This document shows positions 1 to 7,761 of a stretch of 64,000 bases of DNA, in pieces; position 1 is the stretch's first letter, and each line of letters starts with the position of its first letter. This DNA comes from Azorhizobium oxalatiphilum. GTDB taxonomy: Bacteria; Pseudomonadota; Alphaproteobacteria; Rhizobiales; Xanthobacteraceae. The stretch is from positions 1,703,743 through 1,767,742 of the forward strand of contig NZ_BMCT01000001.1 in assembly GCF_014635325.1 (NCBI RefSeq), in the 5' to 3' direction. Made by a program: the position numbers and the translations under genes. The notes under the pieces are model-generated. The model was given only the letters and a program-made list of their open reading frames with translations, searched no databases and had not been told where the DNA came from.

Positions 1-987
1 GGCGAGATCGTGAGCGGCGTGGACATCTACGTGCCGCTCCTTGCCTCCGGCAACGCGTTCAGCGGCCTGCTCACCGTGGCCACAACCGCCGCCGGCACCG
101 GGGCGCCGAACCTTGCGGCGGGTCTCGCGGCGTTGGCCGATGATCCTTTCGACTGGATCGTCAGCCCGTTCTCCGATGCGAGCAACGTCGCGCGCTATCA
201 GAGCGTGCTGTCGGACATTTCTGGCCGTTGGGCCTGGAGCCGCCAGAGCTACGGCCACATCTTTACGACGAAGACGGACACGACGGCCAACCTCACCACC
301 TTCGGCCTCTCCTACGACACGCGTCACGTGGCAACGTTCACTCGGCTGTCGGGCGGCGGCGACGCCACCAGCCCCTGGGTGTGGGCGGCAGCGAATGCGG
401 GGCGCATCGTGCCCTGGCTGTCCGACGGCGCCCTCGGCAACGTGTCGCGCAACCAAACCGGCCTGGTGGTGGAGGGCGTCAAGGCGCCCCGTGATCGCAC
501 CCGTTGGATGAACGATTACGCCACGCGCAACGCCTTCCTGGTCTCCGGCCTCTCGACCTATGGCGTGCGGAGCGACGGAGCCGTGACCATCGACAAGGTG
601 ATCACCATGCAGCGTACGGATGGGGCGGGCAACACCGACACCACCTTCCGCGACATCCAGAAAATCGGCCAGCTGGTCTATGCGCTGCGCTATTTCCGCA
701 CCCGCCTGCAGGCGGAGCATGGACAGAAGGCGATCGCCAACGACAATCCGGGCAACCTGCTGGCGATCACCACGGTGAACGACATCCGAGCCACCATGGT
801 GGGGGTCTATCGCTCCATGCCCGGCGTGCTCGAGAACGCCGAGACCTTCGTGGCGCAGCTGGATGTCCGGCGCAACAGCGACAACCCCAACCGGATCGAC
901 ATCTACGCGCCTCTCGACATGGTCAACCCGCTCGATGTGATCGCGGCGAACGCCACCATCTACAGCCAGTTCGCCGCTGCGGCCTGA
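1..987 (+). CDS. Phage tail sheath protein (Mu gpL-like), 5' end cut off by the window
   Basis: This is the C-terminal part (about 328 residues) of a contractile tail sheath protein, which polymerises around the tail tube and contracts on infection. The reading frame is open to the left edge, and the GTG at position 10 is probably an internal codon, because Mu-type sheaths are near 500 residues. The C-terminus carries the usual sheath features: a segment rich in Val, Thr and Gly, an NPxDV-like stretch near residue 305 and an Ala-rich end. It is followed 10 bases later by the tail tube gene, the normal sheath-tube order of myoviruses. The family call rests on general sequence character plus gene order and is fairly secure. 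Confidence 0.85.
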   Translation, partial: GEIVSGVDIYVPLLASGNAFSGLLTVATTAAGTGAPNLAAGLAALADDPFDWIVSPFSDASNVARYQSVLSDISGRWAWSRQSYGHIFTTKTDTTANLTTFGLSYDTRHVATFTRLSGGGDATSPWVWAAANAGRIVPWLSDGALGNVSRNQTGLVVEGVKAPRDRTRWMNDYATRNAFLVSGLSTYGVRSDGAVTIDKVITMQRTDGAGNTDTTFRDIQKIGQLVYALRYFRTRLQAEHGQKAIANDNPGNLLAITTVNDIRATMVGVYRSMPGVLENAETFVAQLDVRRNSDNPNRIDIYAPLDMVNPLDVIAANATIYSQFAAAA

Positions 988-997
988 GGAGAGCAAC

Positions 998-1372
998 ATG
1001 GCAGGAAATGATTTCGGCGGGGAAATGCGTCTCCGCCTGGCCGATGGCACGAACCTCGTGCTGCGTACGGCCATGAAGCTCGGCACCTCCGGCGTGTCGG
1101 TGGAACCGGTGACCAATCAGGACGGCTCCGTGTCCCGTCAGGCCACCCTGAAGCCGCGCACTGCGGAGATCACCCTTGAAGATACCAATGTGGACAAGAA
1201 CCTGCTCATGCGCGCGCCCCGGCAGGACATCTACATCGCCGAGGAATTCACCGGGGTGAGCCACGTGTTTCTCTCTGCATTCTTCTCCGGTGATTCCTCC
1301 GAGGACCGCGCCACGGGCGAATGGTCGGGCCTCGTCATCAACGGCTCCGGCTATCAGCGGATCGGCGGCTGA
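998..1372 (+). CDS. Phage tail tube protein (Mu gpM-like)
   Basis: A 124-residue protein of the size of Mu-type tail tube subunits (about 118 residues), lying directly between sheath and tail chaperone. It should form the inner tube through which DNA passes. The N-terminus matches the family pattern: Gly-rich start, R-L-A-D-G repeat of short beta strands, then a long amphipathic strand near residue 60. The start codon follows a GGAGAGCAACATG context, a good ribosome-binding site. The stop codon overlaps the next start (TGATG), so translation of the two genes is probably coupled. Confidence 0.85.
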   Translation: MAGNDFGGEMRLRLADGTNLVLRTAMKLGTSGVSVEPVTNQDGSVSRQATLKPRTAEITLEDTNVDKNLLMRAPRQDIYIAEEFTGVSHVFLSAFFSGDSSEDRATGEWSGLVINGSGYQRIGG

Positions 1373-1710
1373 TGGACGCTCTTCCGCTCTCCCGCACATA
1401 CACCTCCGGCAGTTCCACCTTCGACAGGGTGGAGCTGCGCGACCCCACTTATGTGGACTATCGGCGGATCGGGCCGGTGTTCGATGTGCAGAAAGGCGTA
1501 GTGCTGCGCGATCGCGAAGCCGTGTTCGCCTATGTGGACGCGCTCACCACCAGCCCGCCGATCGGCGCACTTGCGGTGCTCAATCTCGGCGACACCGTGG
1601 CGCTGGAAGAGCACATCCTCGGTTTTTTCATCAACGCTCGCAGATCGCGGGCCTCGCCGATGAACTCGTCTTCCGGCTCGGATGGGATCCCGGATACGTC
1701 GATACCCTGA
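1372..1710 (+). CDS. Phage tail assembly chaperone, short (unshifted) form, Mu gp41-like
   Basis: A 112-residue product read in the zero frame. Residues 1-86 look like the Mu gp41 / phage tail assembly chaperone family: a beta-rich N-terminus with a R-D-P-T-Y-V-D motif followed by an alpha-helical part ending in LGFF. The last 26 residues (from codon 87) are Ser/Pro/Arg-rich and look like non-conserved read-through, as expected for the unshifted product. The gene ends before the tape measure gene and carries a T TTT TTC slippery heptamer at 1623-1629 in the correct phase. In related phages the short form and a -1 frameshifted long form act together to coat the tape measure protein during tail assembly. 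Confidence 0.8.
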   Translation: MDALPLSRTYTSGSSTFDRVELRDPTYVDYRRIGPVFDVQKGVVLRDREAVFAYVDALTTSPPIGALAVLNLGDTVALEEHILGFFINARRSRASPMNSSSGSDGIPDTSIP

Positions 1711-1805
1711 CGCTCGACGAAATCGTCGATTGGTTCGAGCGCGCGGTGAACTGGCACCAGGCCGAGAGCCGCCGCCGACCCAAGGGGAAACGCCATGGCG
1801 CGTGA
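1372..1805 (+). CDS. Tail assembly chaperone, long form made by -1 frameshift at 1623-1629
   Basis: Slippage by one base on T TTT TTC (1623-1629) moves ribosomes from the gp41-like frame into the frame that stays open to 1805. The result is a protein of about 144 residues. The extra 58 residues include a LADELVFRLGWDP segment and a LTLDEIVDWFERA helix, which resemble the GpE/E'-type extension of P2 and other tail chaperones. The stop lies 10 bases inside the tape measure gene that starts at 1795, the standard arrangement for the G/GT pair. Frameshifting in tail chaperone genes is well established across dsDNA phages. That it happens here is inferred from heptamer phase, open frame and position; no downstream pseudoknot was examined in detail. 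Confidence 0.75.
1623..1629 (+). promoter_or_regulatory. Slippery heptamer T TTT TTC for -1 ribosomal frameshift
   Basis: The heptamer is in the X XXY YYZ phase relative to the start at 1372 (codons GGT TTT TTC). A -1 slip re-pairs both tRNAs perfectly in the first two positions and continues into a 58-codon open frame that matches a tail chaperone extension. Confidence 0.75.
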
Positions 1806-3951
1806 GATTGAAGCTCGCCTGAAGATCTCGGCTGTCGATCGGACTGCCAAGGCCTTCGAGACGCTGGAGCGCCGCCTCAAGCGAGCCGAGGCGGCGGCCC
1901 GTCGCGCCAATGAGATGCAGCGGAAGACCGCTGCGCTTGAGCGCGCGACGGCAGGGGTTGAGCGCGGCATCATTCTCGGCGGCGGCGCCCTGATGGGTGC
2001 CTACGCTGCCGCCGGTGGCGTGCGGGCAGGCCTCACGACGCTGACCACCTTCGAGAACGGCCTCACCGCGATCCAGAAAAAAGCTGGTCTGACACAGGAC
2101 CAGATGAAAGGCGTCTCAGAGGAGGTGAAGAAGCTCGCCGGCAGCGACAAGCTTGCGGTTCCAATCGAAGAGATCCTTGCCGCTTACGAACGCGGTGCCG
2201 CCGCCGGCCTGCCGCTCGACGAGCTGCGGGACTTCGCGGAGCTGTCGGCGAAGGCGGCCGATGCGTTCGAGATGTCGGCAGCCGACGTGGGCAACGCCAC
2301 CGCAGGCTTCAAGGTCGGCCTCGGCATCCCCATGAAGGAGATGCAGCAGTATTTCGACCTCATCAACACGTTGGGCGACAGCGGCATTAGCGACGAGAAG
2401 GACATCATCAACTTTCTCGATCGCGCCGGCGCCTCTCTGAAGAATTTCGGTCTCAGTGCGCAGCAGGCGGCGGCCTATGGCTCGGCGCTTTTGAACCTCA
2501 AGATGCAGCCGGAAGTGGCGGCCCGCATGATGTCCGCGATGACCAGCAACCTTATCGCGCCGGAGTTGCTGTCCAAGAAAGGGCAGGCGGCGCTGACGAG
2601 CGTGGTCGGCAACCTCGGGAAGTTCAAAAAGGCGCTGAAGGCCGACGCTCCCGGCACACTCGAAAAATTTCTCCAGAGCGTGTCCAAAATGGACAAGTTC
2701 CAGCGGGCCGAGAAGCTCGGCGCCATCTTCGGCAAGGAGTGGTCGGACGAGATCATGCGTCTCGTGGAAGGACTGGAGGAGCTTAAGAAGAACCTGAAAA
2801 TTGCGGCTACGCCGTCGGATTTTCTAGGGTCGCTCGATAGATCCTACCAGCTCAAGCTCGGTACTCTCTCCTCCCAGTGGCAGCAGTTCAAGAACGAGAT
2901 CGGCCTGATCGCAATCGACGTCGGCACCATCGGCCTGCCGGCGCTGAAGGATGGGCTGGAGAGGATCAAGACACTCGCGCACGAGATCGGTGAAGCGTTC
3001 AAAACCGACTTCGTACCGAACCTTGACATGAAGGCGCTCGACGACGCCCAAAATGCCATCGTCGATCTCAAGAATGATCTTGCGGCACTGTTCGGTCTGA
3101 ACTCCAGCGGTTCCGAGATCGGTGCCTTTTTCCGCGACACAGCCAAGGCGGTGAACGAGATCGCCGAAGCGGTGAAGCAGGCCAAGGGCGTGGTCGATGC
3201 GATCCTGCATCCCGAAAAAGATGTCCAGCCGCTGACCGACGAGGACCGCCGCAAGTTGATTGCGGAGAATGGTCCATATCAGCCGAACTGGCTCGAGCGG
3301 CAATTCGCCACGGTGGGCAACGGGTTCTCGGATCTGATCACTGGAGAGAGTGAGGAATCTCGGGGCCCGTCCGGCCCAAATCGTCGCTTCGCCAACGGCT
3401 CGGGCTTTGGCAAGCCTGGAACCAAGCCGGCACAGCCCCTTGTGGGTGGTGTGGTCGGGAGTGCGCTCGATTGGCTTCTCGATGCAAATAGGGGCATGAA
3501 CCAAGCTCATGAATGGCTTCAGCAGGGTGATTACTCGCTGCAGCCGGCAATGCCTGGTCGGTCGCCGATCAACCCGAACTCCATCCCCACGGAGGGTGGG
3601 CGCGCTGCAAGCGGCTTCGATCCGACCGCCGCATCCGCGGCTGCCACGCCTTCTATTCCCGCCGGTGGGCCCATGACCGTGCAATTCGGCGGTCCAGCTC
3701 CCGATGCGCTGAGGCAGGCGATGGAAGGTGCCAGCTCGCCCATTGCCGTCGCAGGTGCGGACGCGGCCTCTTCGATCGAAGGCGCGGCGCAGAAGCTGCA
3801 GGAGGCCGCGCGCGAAATCGGCGAGGAAGGGCGTCGCGCGGCGGAAGCCATTTCCGCGGCGCGCATTCAGGTGCCGGCCATTCCCGGTGCCCGTGGCCCG
3901 AACGCGAACCTTGGCCAATCCATGCCGACGGTCGGAACGCCGGGTGGCTAG
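1795..3951 (+). CDS. Phage tail tape measure protein (TP901-type core)
   Basis: A 718-residue protein that sets tail length and is later ejected. Residues 1-60 are a charged coiled coil (repeated ERRLKRAEAAARR-type heptads). A Gly/Ala-rich hydrophobic stretch follows at about residues 60-80, and then a TP901-like core at about 95-340 with alternating helices and the typical FENGLTAIQ and LAGSDK motifs. The C-terminal third is low complexity (Ala, Pro, Gly, Ser). ATG at 1795 overlaps the end of the frameshifted chaperone. At roughly 0.15 nm of tail per residue it would predict a tail near 100 nm, which is only an estimate. Placement between chaperone and gpN agrees with the Mu order. Confidence 0.88.
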   Translation: MAREIEARLKISAVDRTAKAFETLERRLKRAEAAARRANEMQRKTAALERATAGVERGIILGGGALMGAYAAAGGVRAGLTTLTTFENGLTAIQKKAGLTQDQMKGVSEEVKKLAGSDKLAVPIEEILAAYERGAAAGLPLDELRDFAELSAKAADAFEMSAADVGNATAGFKVGLGIPMKEMQQYFDLINTLGDSGISDEKDIINFLDRAGASLKNFGLSAQQAAAYGSALLNLKMQPEVAARMMSAMTSNLIAPELLSKKGQAALTSVVGNLGKFKKALKADAPGTLEKFLQSVSKMDKFQRAEKLGAIFGKEWSDEIMRLVEGLEELKKNLKIAATPSDFLGSLDRSYQLKLGTLSSQWQQFKNEIGLIAIDVGTIGLPALKDGLERIKTLAHEIGEAFKTDFVPNLDMKALDDAQNAIVDLKNDLAALFGLNSSGSEIGAFFRDTAKAVNEIAEAVKQAKGVVDAILHPEKDVQPLTDEDRRKLIAENGPYQPNWLERQFATVGNGFSDLITGESEESRGPSGPNRRFANGSGFGKPGTKPAQPLVGGVVGSALDWLLDANRGMNQAHEWLQQGDYSLQPAMPGRSPINPNSIPTEGGRAASGFDPTAASAAATPSIPAGGPMTVQFGGPAPDALRQAMEGASSPIAVAGADAASSIEGAAQKLQEAAREIGEEGRRAAEAISAARIQVPAIPGARGPNANLGQSMPTVGTPGG

Positions 3952-4349
3952 GGTCGCATCTGCGCATTGATTTTGGGAATGTCGATCGCCTGACCGTTCC
4001 ACGGTTCGACGGCGATCGGCTTCTGATCGGCGCTCAGTAGTTTCGTGTAACCTCTGAGGTGGGTCTTGGCCTTCCCGTTTACGATGTAGATCGTTGGCGT
4101 GGATCCGTGGACCTGGATCAAAAACAGACCGCCAATTCCACTCCCGTCGTGACATTTGACGAAGGTGTCATTGCCTTCTGTGAGGTGGGGGCAAACGACG
4201 GGATAATAGATATTGCGTGTGATGTAGTGGAGCTTAATGGCGTCCCTTGCAGCGCTGATCGCCTGCGGAGCGCTCTGAAATGCCACTTCTGCTCTGACCG
4301 CTCCAAAGGTCGAAAGCAGGATGGTGGCTGCAATGATCCCCATGCGCAT
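3948..4349 (-). CDS. Small secreted hypothetical protein, moron-like insertion
   Basis: A 133-residue protein on the opposite strand to all tail genes around it. Residues 1-20 form a clear Sec signal peptide (MRMGI start, hydrophobic AATILLSTFGAV core, A-R-A cleavage region), so the mature part of about 113 residues should be periplasmic or secreted. The mature part has two cysteines (in VVCPH and VKCHD) that could form a disulfide. Its stop overlaps the tape measure stop on the other strand through a shared CTAG. An independently transcribed, exported small protein inside a tail operon is the classic moron arrangement (lysogenic conversion or superinfection exclusion). I do not recognise a family, and the function is unknown. 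Confidence 0.65.
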   Translation of the reverse strand: MRMGIIAATILLSTFGAVRAEVAFQSAPQAISAARDAIKLHYITRNIYYPVVCPHLTEGNDTFVKCHDGSGIGGLFLIQVHGSTPTIYIVNGKAKTHLRGYTKLLSADQKPIAVEPWNGQAIDIPKINAQMRP

Positions 4350-4447
4350 GCGTGATCCCCCGGACGATTGATGCCTGCGGGACAGTAGCGTGCATCCCGA
4401 TCGAGTCTATGCCTTCGCTCGAAAGGCATCCTGAGAGGAACCTTCCG

Positions 4448-5116
4448 ATGCGCGCATGGGACAAGGCTTTCCGACGCGCGTCTTTTCGCGGCGCGCGTTT
4501 CTGGGTGGAGAGCGAGGATCCGGTCTGCGGTCGGCGGGTGGCAGTGCATGAGTTGCCCGCCGGCGAACGGCCGATCACCGAGGATATGGGGCGCCGCGCC
4601 GGCGAGTATCGCGTCTCGGCCTATGTGGCCAGTGACAGCGCTGACAGTGAGGGGCGGGGTCTGGAGGCTGCGTGTAGCGCCTTCGGCCCGTCCGTTCTGG
4701 TGCTGCCCATGGATGCCGCGCGAGCGGCGCACTGCACCAGCTGTACGCGTAACCGACGTCTCGATCGCAATGGCTACATCGCCTACAGCCTCACCTTCGT
4801 GGAAGCGGGTGGGGTGGCGGGCGGCCTTTCGGTGGGCGTCGGCCTGTCGCTGGGTATCGGCGGGATTTCGGTCTCGGCCGGTCTCGGAGGCGTGTCGATG
4901 TCGGCGGGGCTGGGCGGCCTTTCCGTCAGCGCGGGCATCGGCGGCATCGGCGGTGTGTCGCTCAGCGCCGGGATGGGCGGGCTCTCCCTGTCGGGTGGCG
5001 TCAGTCTTTCGGGCGGCGTCAGCGTGGCAGCAGGCTTCACGGCCCTGTCGGCGGTGCGGAACGTCTTCGGGGCCGGCGTCAGTGTCGCCGCCTCGGCCAT
5101 CGCCAAGGTTGGATAG
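4448..5116 (+). CDS. DNA circularisation / gpN N-terminal domain protein with Gly-Ser repeat tail
   Basis: A 222-residue protein starting at ATG 4448, chosen because AGAGGA lies 8 bases upstream; the frame is open further back but without a better site. Residues 1-118 fit the DNA_circ_N domain of Mu gpN-type tail/circularisation proteins (F-R-G-A-R-F-W-V-E near the start, Y-S-L-T-F-V-E-A-G at the end). From about residue 120 the protein becomes a run of about eight GG-[LIV]-S-[LVM]-S-[AG]-type repeats. In relatives the gene is usually one long ORF; here it stops and the following gene supplies the C-terminal part. See the findings. Confidence 0.75.
   Translation: MRAWDKAFRRASFRGARFWVESEDPVCGRRVAVHELPAGERPITEDMGRRAGEYRVSAYVASDSADSEGRGLEAACSAFGPSVLVLPMDAARAAHCTSCTRNRRLDRNGYIAYSLTFVEAGGVAGGLSVGVGLSLGIGGISVSAGLGGVSMSAGLGGLSVSAGIGGIGGVSLSAGMGGLSLSGGVSLSGGVSVAAGFTALSAVRNVFGAGVSVAASAIAKVG
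4810..5040 (+). repeat. Coding repeat: glycine/serine nonapeptide-like units in gpN-like protein
   Basis: About eight degenerate units of the type L-G-G-x-S-x-S-A-G encoded in tandem. DNA units drift at third positions while the amino acid pattern is kept, which suggests selection on the protein rather than recent DNA expansion. Confidence 0.7.
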
Positions 5117-5125
5117 GAGTGCGGG

Positions 5126-5704
5126 ATGAGCTGGCTGGATGATCTGGTGGCCCGCTTCGTCTCCGATGCGGACGATATCGCGCTCGCCCAGGCGGCGGCC
5201 GCCACGGTGGCCGGCGGCGGGGAGTTGGGTGCGCTCGCCCATCTCGAGCTGTGCCGGTTGGTGGGCGAAAGCACCACCGACACGCGCGGCCTGCTGCGCG
5301 CCCTGGATGACGTGTCCGGCGGCACGCGCGATCTCATCAGTGCGTTGGTGATCGCCTGTTTCGCCACGGTGCGGGCCGGCTATCCCGCGAGGCAGGATGC
5401 GCAGGAGGCCCGCACCGCCCTGACGGCGCGGGCCGATGGCGTGCTGGATGCGGCCGGCGCGGCCTACGGGGCCGAGGTGCACGCCTGGCTGATCCGCCTC
5501 GTGGGGGAGACCACGGTGCAGATATCCGCCATCGCCGCCACGCTGGCGCCTGTGGTGCGGGTCGAGACCGGCATTTCCCTGCCGTCCTCGCTCATCGCCT
5601 TCGACCTCTACGGCGATCCCGCCCTCGCCAACGATCTGGTGGGGCGCAACCGCACGGGCACGGCCATGCTGATGCCGGTGCGCCTCGAAGCACTGGCGCC
5701 CTGA
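5126..5704 (+). CDS. gpN C-terminal-like tail protein
   Basis: A 192-residue, mostly alpha-helical protein beginning 9 bases after the Gly-repeat gene. Its last 50 residues (ISLPSSLIAFDLYGDPALANDLVGRN and onwards) resemble the C-terminal end of DNA circularisation/gpN proteins of Mu-like phages, where a similar S-S-L-x-x-A-x-x-L-Y-G-D pattern precedes an A-x-x-L-V-x-R-N motif. The two ORFs 4448-5116 and 5126-5704 therefore look like one gpN divided in two. It has its own upstream purine-rich site (GAGTGCGGG). Role in the baseplate is inferred from position. Confidence 0.7.
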   Translation: MSWLDDLVARFVSDADDIALAQAAAATVAGGGELGALAHLELCRLVGESTTDTRGLLRALDDVSGGTRDLISALVIACFATVRAGYPARQDAQEARTALTARADGVLDAAGAAYGAEVHAWLIRLVGETTVQISAIAATLAPVVRVETGISLPSSLIAFDLYGDPALANDLVGRNRTGTAMLMPVRLEALAP

Positions 5705-5707
5705 GCC

Positions 5708-6760
5708 ATGGCCTTCGAGACCATCACCCTTATGGTGGCGGGCGTCCCATTGCCCTTCACCGATTGCACCCTCACGGCCGGCGCCGAGCAGGCCGTGAGG
5801 AGCGGTTCCTTCGAGGTGGCCTGGACCGGCCCCGGGCTGCCGTGCCGGGAGGACACGCCTTGTGTCGTATTGATCAGCGATGATGTCTGGCTCACCGGCT
5901 ATGTGCGCGACGTGAACTGGGAGCATGACCGGGCGAGCCGGCGATATTCGGTTTCCGTCGTGTCGCGGACGGTGGATGCGACGGAAACTTCCATCGACCA
6001 TCCCACCGGCAGCGCCACCGACGTGGACCTGAAGACCATCGCCAAGACATTCGACACGGCGGGCGTCGGCGTGGAGGTGGTGCTGGCGACAGCGAAGAAG
6101 GCGGTGCACCAGATCCTGCCGGGCGAGACCCTGTTCCAGACGCTCGAACGGGAGGCTCGCGCCCATGGCGCGCTGATCTACGACACGCCCAAGGGCAAGC
6201 TGAAGATCATCGACAAGCCGGAGGGCCGGCACAAAGGTGCTCTCAGGCTCGGCGTCAACATCGTCCGCGCCTCCGGCACGCTGTCGGGCCAGTTCAATTA
6301 CGACAAGGTGAAGGTGCGGGGTCAGTCTTCCTTCGGCACGCGAGGGGGCGCCCTGCGGCCCGAGGCGGAAGCGAAGGGCACGGCCGATCGCAAGCGCACG
6401 CTCATCATCTATCACGAAGGGGAGGCCACCTCCGAGCGCGTGAAAAAGCGGGCGGGCTGGGAGGCCAAGCGCGCTGCCGGGAAGGGGAAGACGGCGCGCT
6501 TCACCGTGCCCGGCTGTCGGGACGAGGAGGGGAAGATCTATGCCCCCAACCATCTGATCCCTGTTCAGGACGATTGGGGCGGCCTGCGGCAGGACATGAT
6601 CATCGCTGCACTGACGATCCGGCAGGACGAGGACAGCGGCACCACCACCGAATTGACGGTGAAGGATCCCCGCGCGCTGGGTGGCGAGAACCCGCGCGGC
6701 GAGAGCGCGGAAGGCTGGGCCGCGCCGGGCGCGACACCGCCGACCTTCCGGGAGGACTGA
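5708..6760 (+). CDS. Baseplate hub protein (Mu gpP/gp44-like)
   Basis: A 350-residue protein of the late-control-D / Mu gpP type that forms the central hub to which the spike attaches. The N-terminus has the family VAGVPLPF start and a beta-barrel with a L-T-G-Y-V motif at about residue 60. A LysM-like or insertion segment follows near 130 (LPGETLFQTLEREARAHG), and the end is Gly/Pro-rich. It starts 3 bases after the preceding stop and is followed by the spike gene, as in Mu. Confidence 0.85.
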   Translation: MAFETITLMVAGVPLPFTDCTLTAGAEQAVRSGSFEVAWTGPGLPCREDTPCVVLISDDVWLTGYVRDVNWEHDRASRRYSVSVVSRTVDATETSIDHPTGSATDVDLKTIAKTFDTAGVGVEVVLATAKKAVHQILPGETLFQTLEREARAHGALIYDTPKGKLKIIDKPEGRHKGALRLGVNIVRASGTLSGQFNYDKVKVRGQSSFGTRGGALRPEAEAKGTADRKRTLIIYHEGEATSERVKKRAGWEAKRAAGKGKTARFTVPGCRDEEGKIYAPNHLIPVQDDWGGLRQDMIIAALTIRQDEDSGTTTELTVKDPRALGGENPRGESAEGWAAPGATPPTFRED

Positions 6761-6778
6761 CGAAAAAAGGAGAGGGCC

Positions 6779-7261
6779 ATGGGCTTCGACGCCAACCTGA
6801 CCCGCATGCAGCTCGACGGGACCGTCAAGCATGTGGGTGGGCAACAGTTCCTCGCGGGCAAGGGGCTGGCGGGCGAGACGTTTCCGCGGGTGCATCGGGT
6901 CGAGCCGCATGGTTTCACCTCGCATCCGGTGTCTGGCGGCATCGCCACGGTGATGCAGTCGCGCTCCAGCCGCGACAGCGTCTATGCCATGGGGGGAGCC
7001 AATCCCGACCTCGTGCCCCAACTCGCCCTCGGCGGGTCGGCCATCTACGACCATCTCGGCAACGTCGTCTCGGTGGTGGAGAACAAGGTCCGGATTGTCG
7101 CGGCCGAGAGCATCGAGCTCGTGTCGCCCCTCATCGTCCTCGACGGGCTTGTGAAGCTGGGCGGGCCCGGCGCCGACCGGCCCGCGTCAGCGCGCGGCAC
7201 GGTGGACACCGCCGGCGCCCAGGACGTGGACAATCTCGCAACCCGGGTGCTGGTGATCTGA
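6779..7261 (+). CDS. Baseplate spike / assembly protein V (Mu gp45-like)
   Basis: A 160-residue protein that should form the trimeric membrane-piercing tip of the tail. It has the OB-fold N-terminal part (about residues 1-90) and then a beta-helical region with alternating V-x-I-x-A-x residues (ENKVRIVAAESIELVSPLIVLDG). A strong GGAGAGG ribosome-binding site precedes ATG 6779. Its stop overlaps the next start by one base. Confidence 0.85.
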   Translation: MGFDANLTRMQLDGTVKHVGGQQFLAGKGLAGETFPRVHRVEPHGFTSHPVSGGIATVMQSRSSRDSVYAMGGANPDLVPQLALGGSAIYDHLGNVVSVVENKVRIVAAESIELVSPLIVLDGLVKLGGPGADRPASARGTVDTAGAQDVDNLATRVLVI

Positions 7262-7761
7262 TGCGCATCATTCCTCTCGCGCAGGCTGCCGAACCCATCC
7301 TGACGCCGGACCTCGTGTGGGACGGCGACATGGCCGATCTGGTCATCGACGCCACGCGCGGCGACCTGAAGGCCGACCAGGCGCTCGCCACGGCGGTGCT
7401 CATTTGCCTTGAGACCGATCGCCGGGTGGAGGCTTCCGAGCTGCCCGAGGGCGAGGCGAACCGGGGCTGGCCGGGCGATGCGTTCGACATGCAGCCCGGC
7501 GACGTTCCGCTCGGGTCGAAGCTCTGGCTGCTGCGGCGCCGCGCCCTCCTCGAGGGCATCGAGCTGGAGGCCGAGGACTATGCCCGCGAGGCGTTGCAAA
7601 CGCTGATCGACCAGGGCGCGGTGGTGCGGGTCGACGTCACCGCCACGCGCGTGCCGGAGCGTGCCCGCCTCGACCTCGACGTCGCGCTGTACGGGCGCGA
7701 CGGCACCGTCATCTATCAGCAGCGCTTCGCCGTGCTGTGGGAGCAGATCAATGGCCTATGA
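7261..7761 (+). CDS. Baseplate protein (Mu GP46 family)
   Basis: A 166-residue homologue of Mu gp46/wedge protein W. It shows the family sequence LVWDGDMADL near residue 20, the P-E-G-x-x-x-R-G-W-P-G-D central motif and a C-terminal Y-x-R-D-G strand. ATG at 7261 overlaps the stop of the spike gene; upstream in-frame codons belong to a shadow frame and were not used. Together with gp47 and gp48 it should form the baseplate wedge. Confidence 0.85.
   Translation: MRIIPLAQAAEPILTPDLVWDGDMADLVIDATRGDLKADQALATAVLICLETDRRVEASELPEGEANRGWPGDAFDMQPGDVPLGSKLWLLRRRALLEGIELEAEDYAREALQTLIDQGAVVRVDVTATRVPERARLDLDVALYGRDGTVIYQQRFAVLWEQINGL

Noticed and set aside
4118-7054. 978-residue ORF on the minus strand
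   Set aside because: It is the antisense of gpN, gpP and spike genes, with no ribosome-binding site and a His/Arg/Gly-rich product typical of a high-GC shadow frame.
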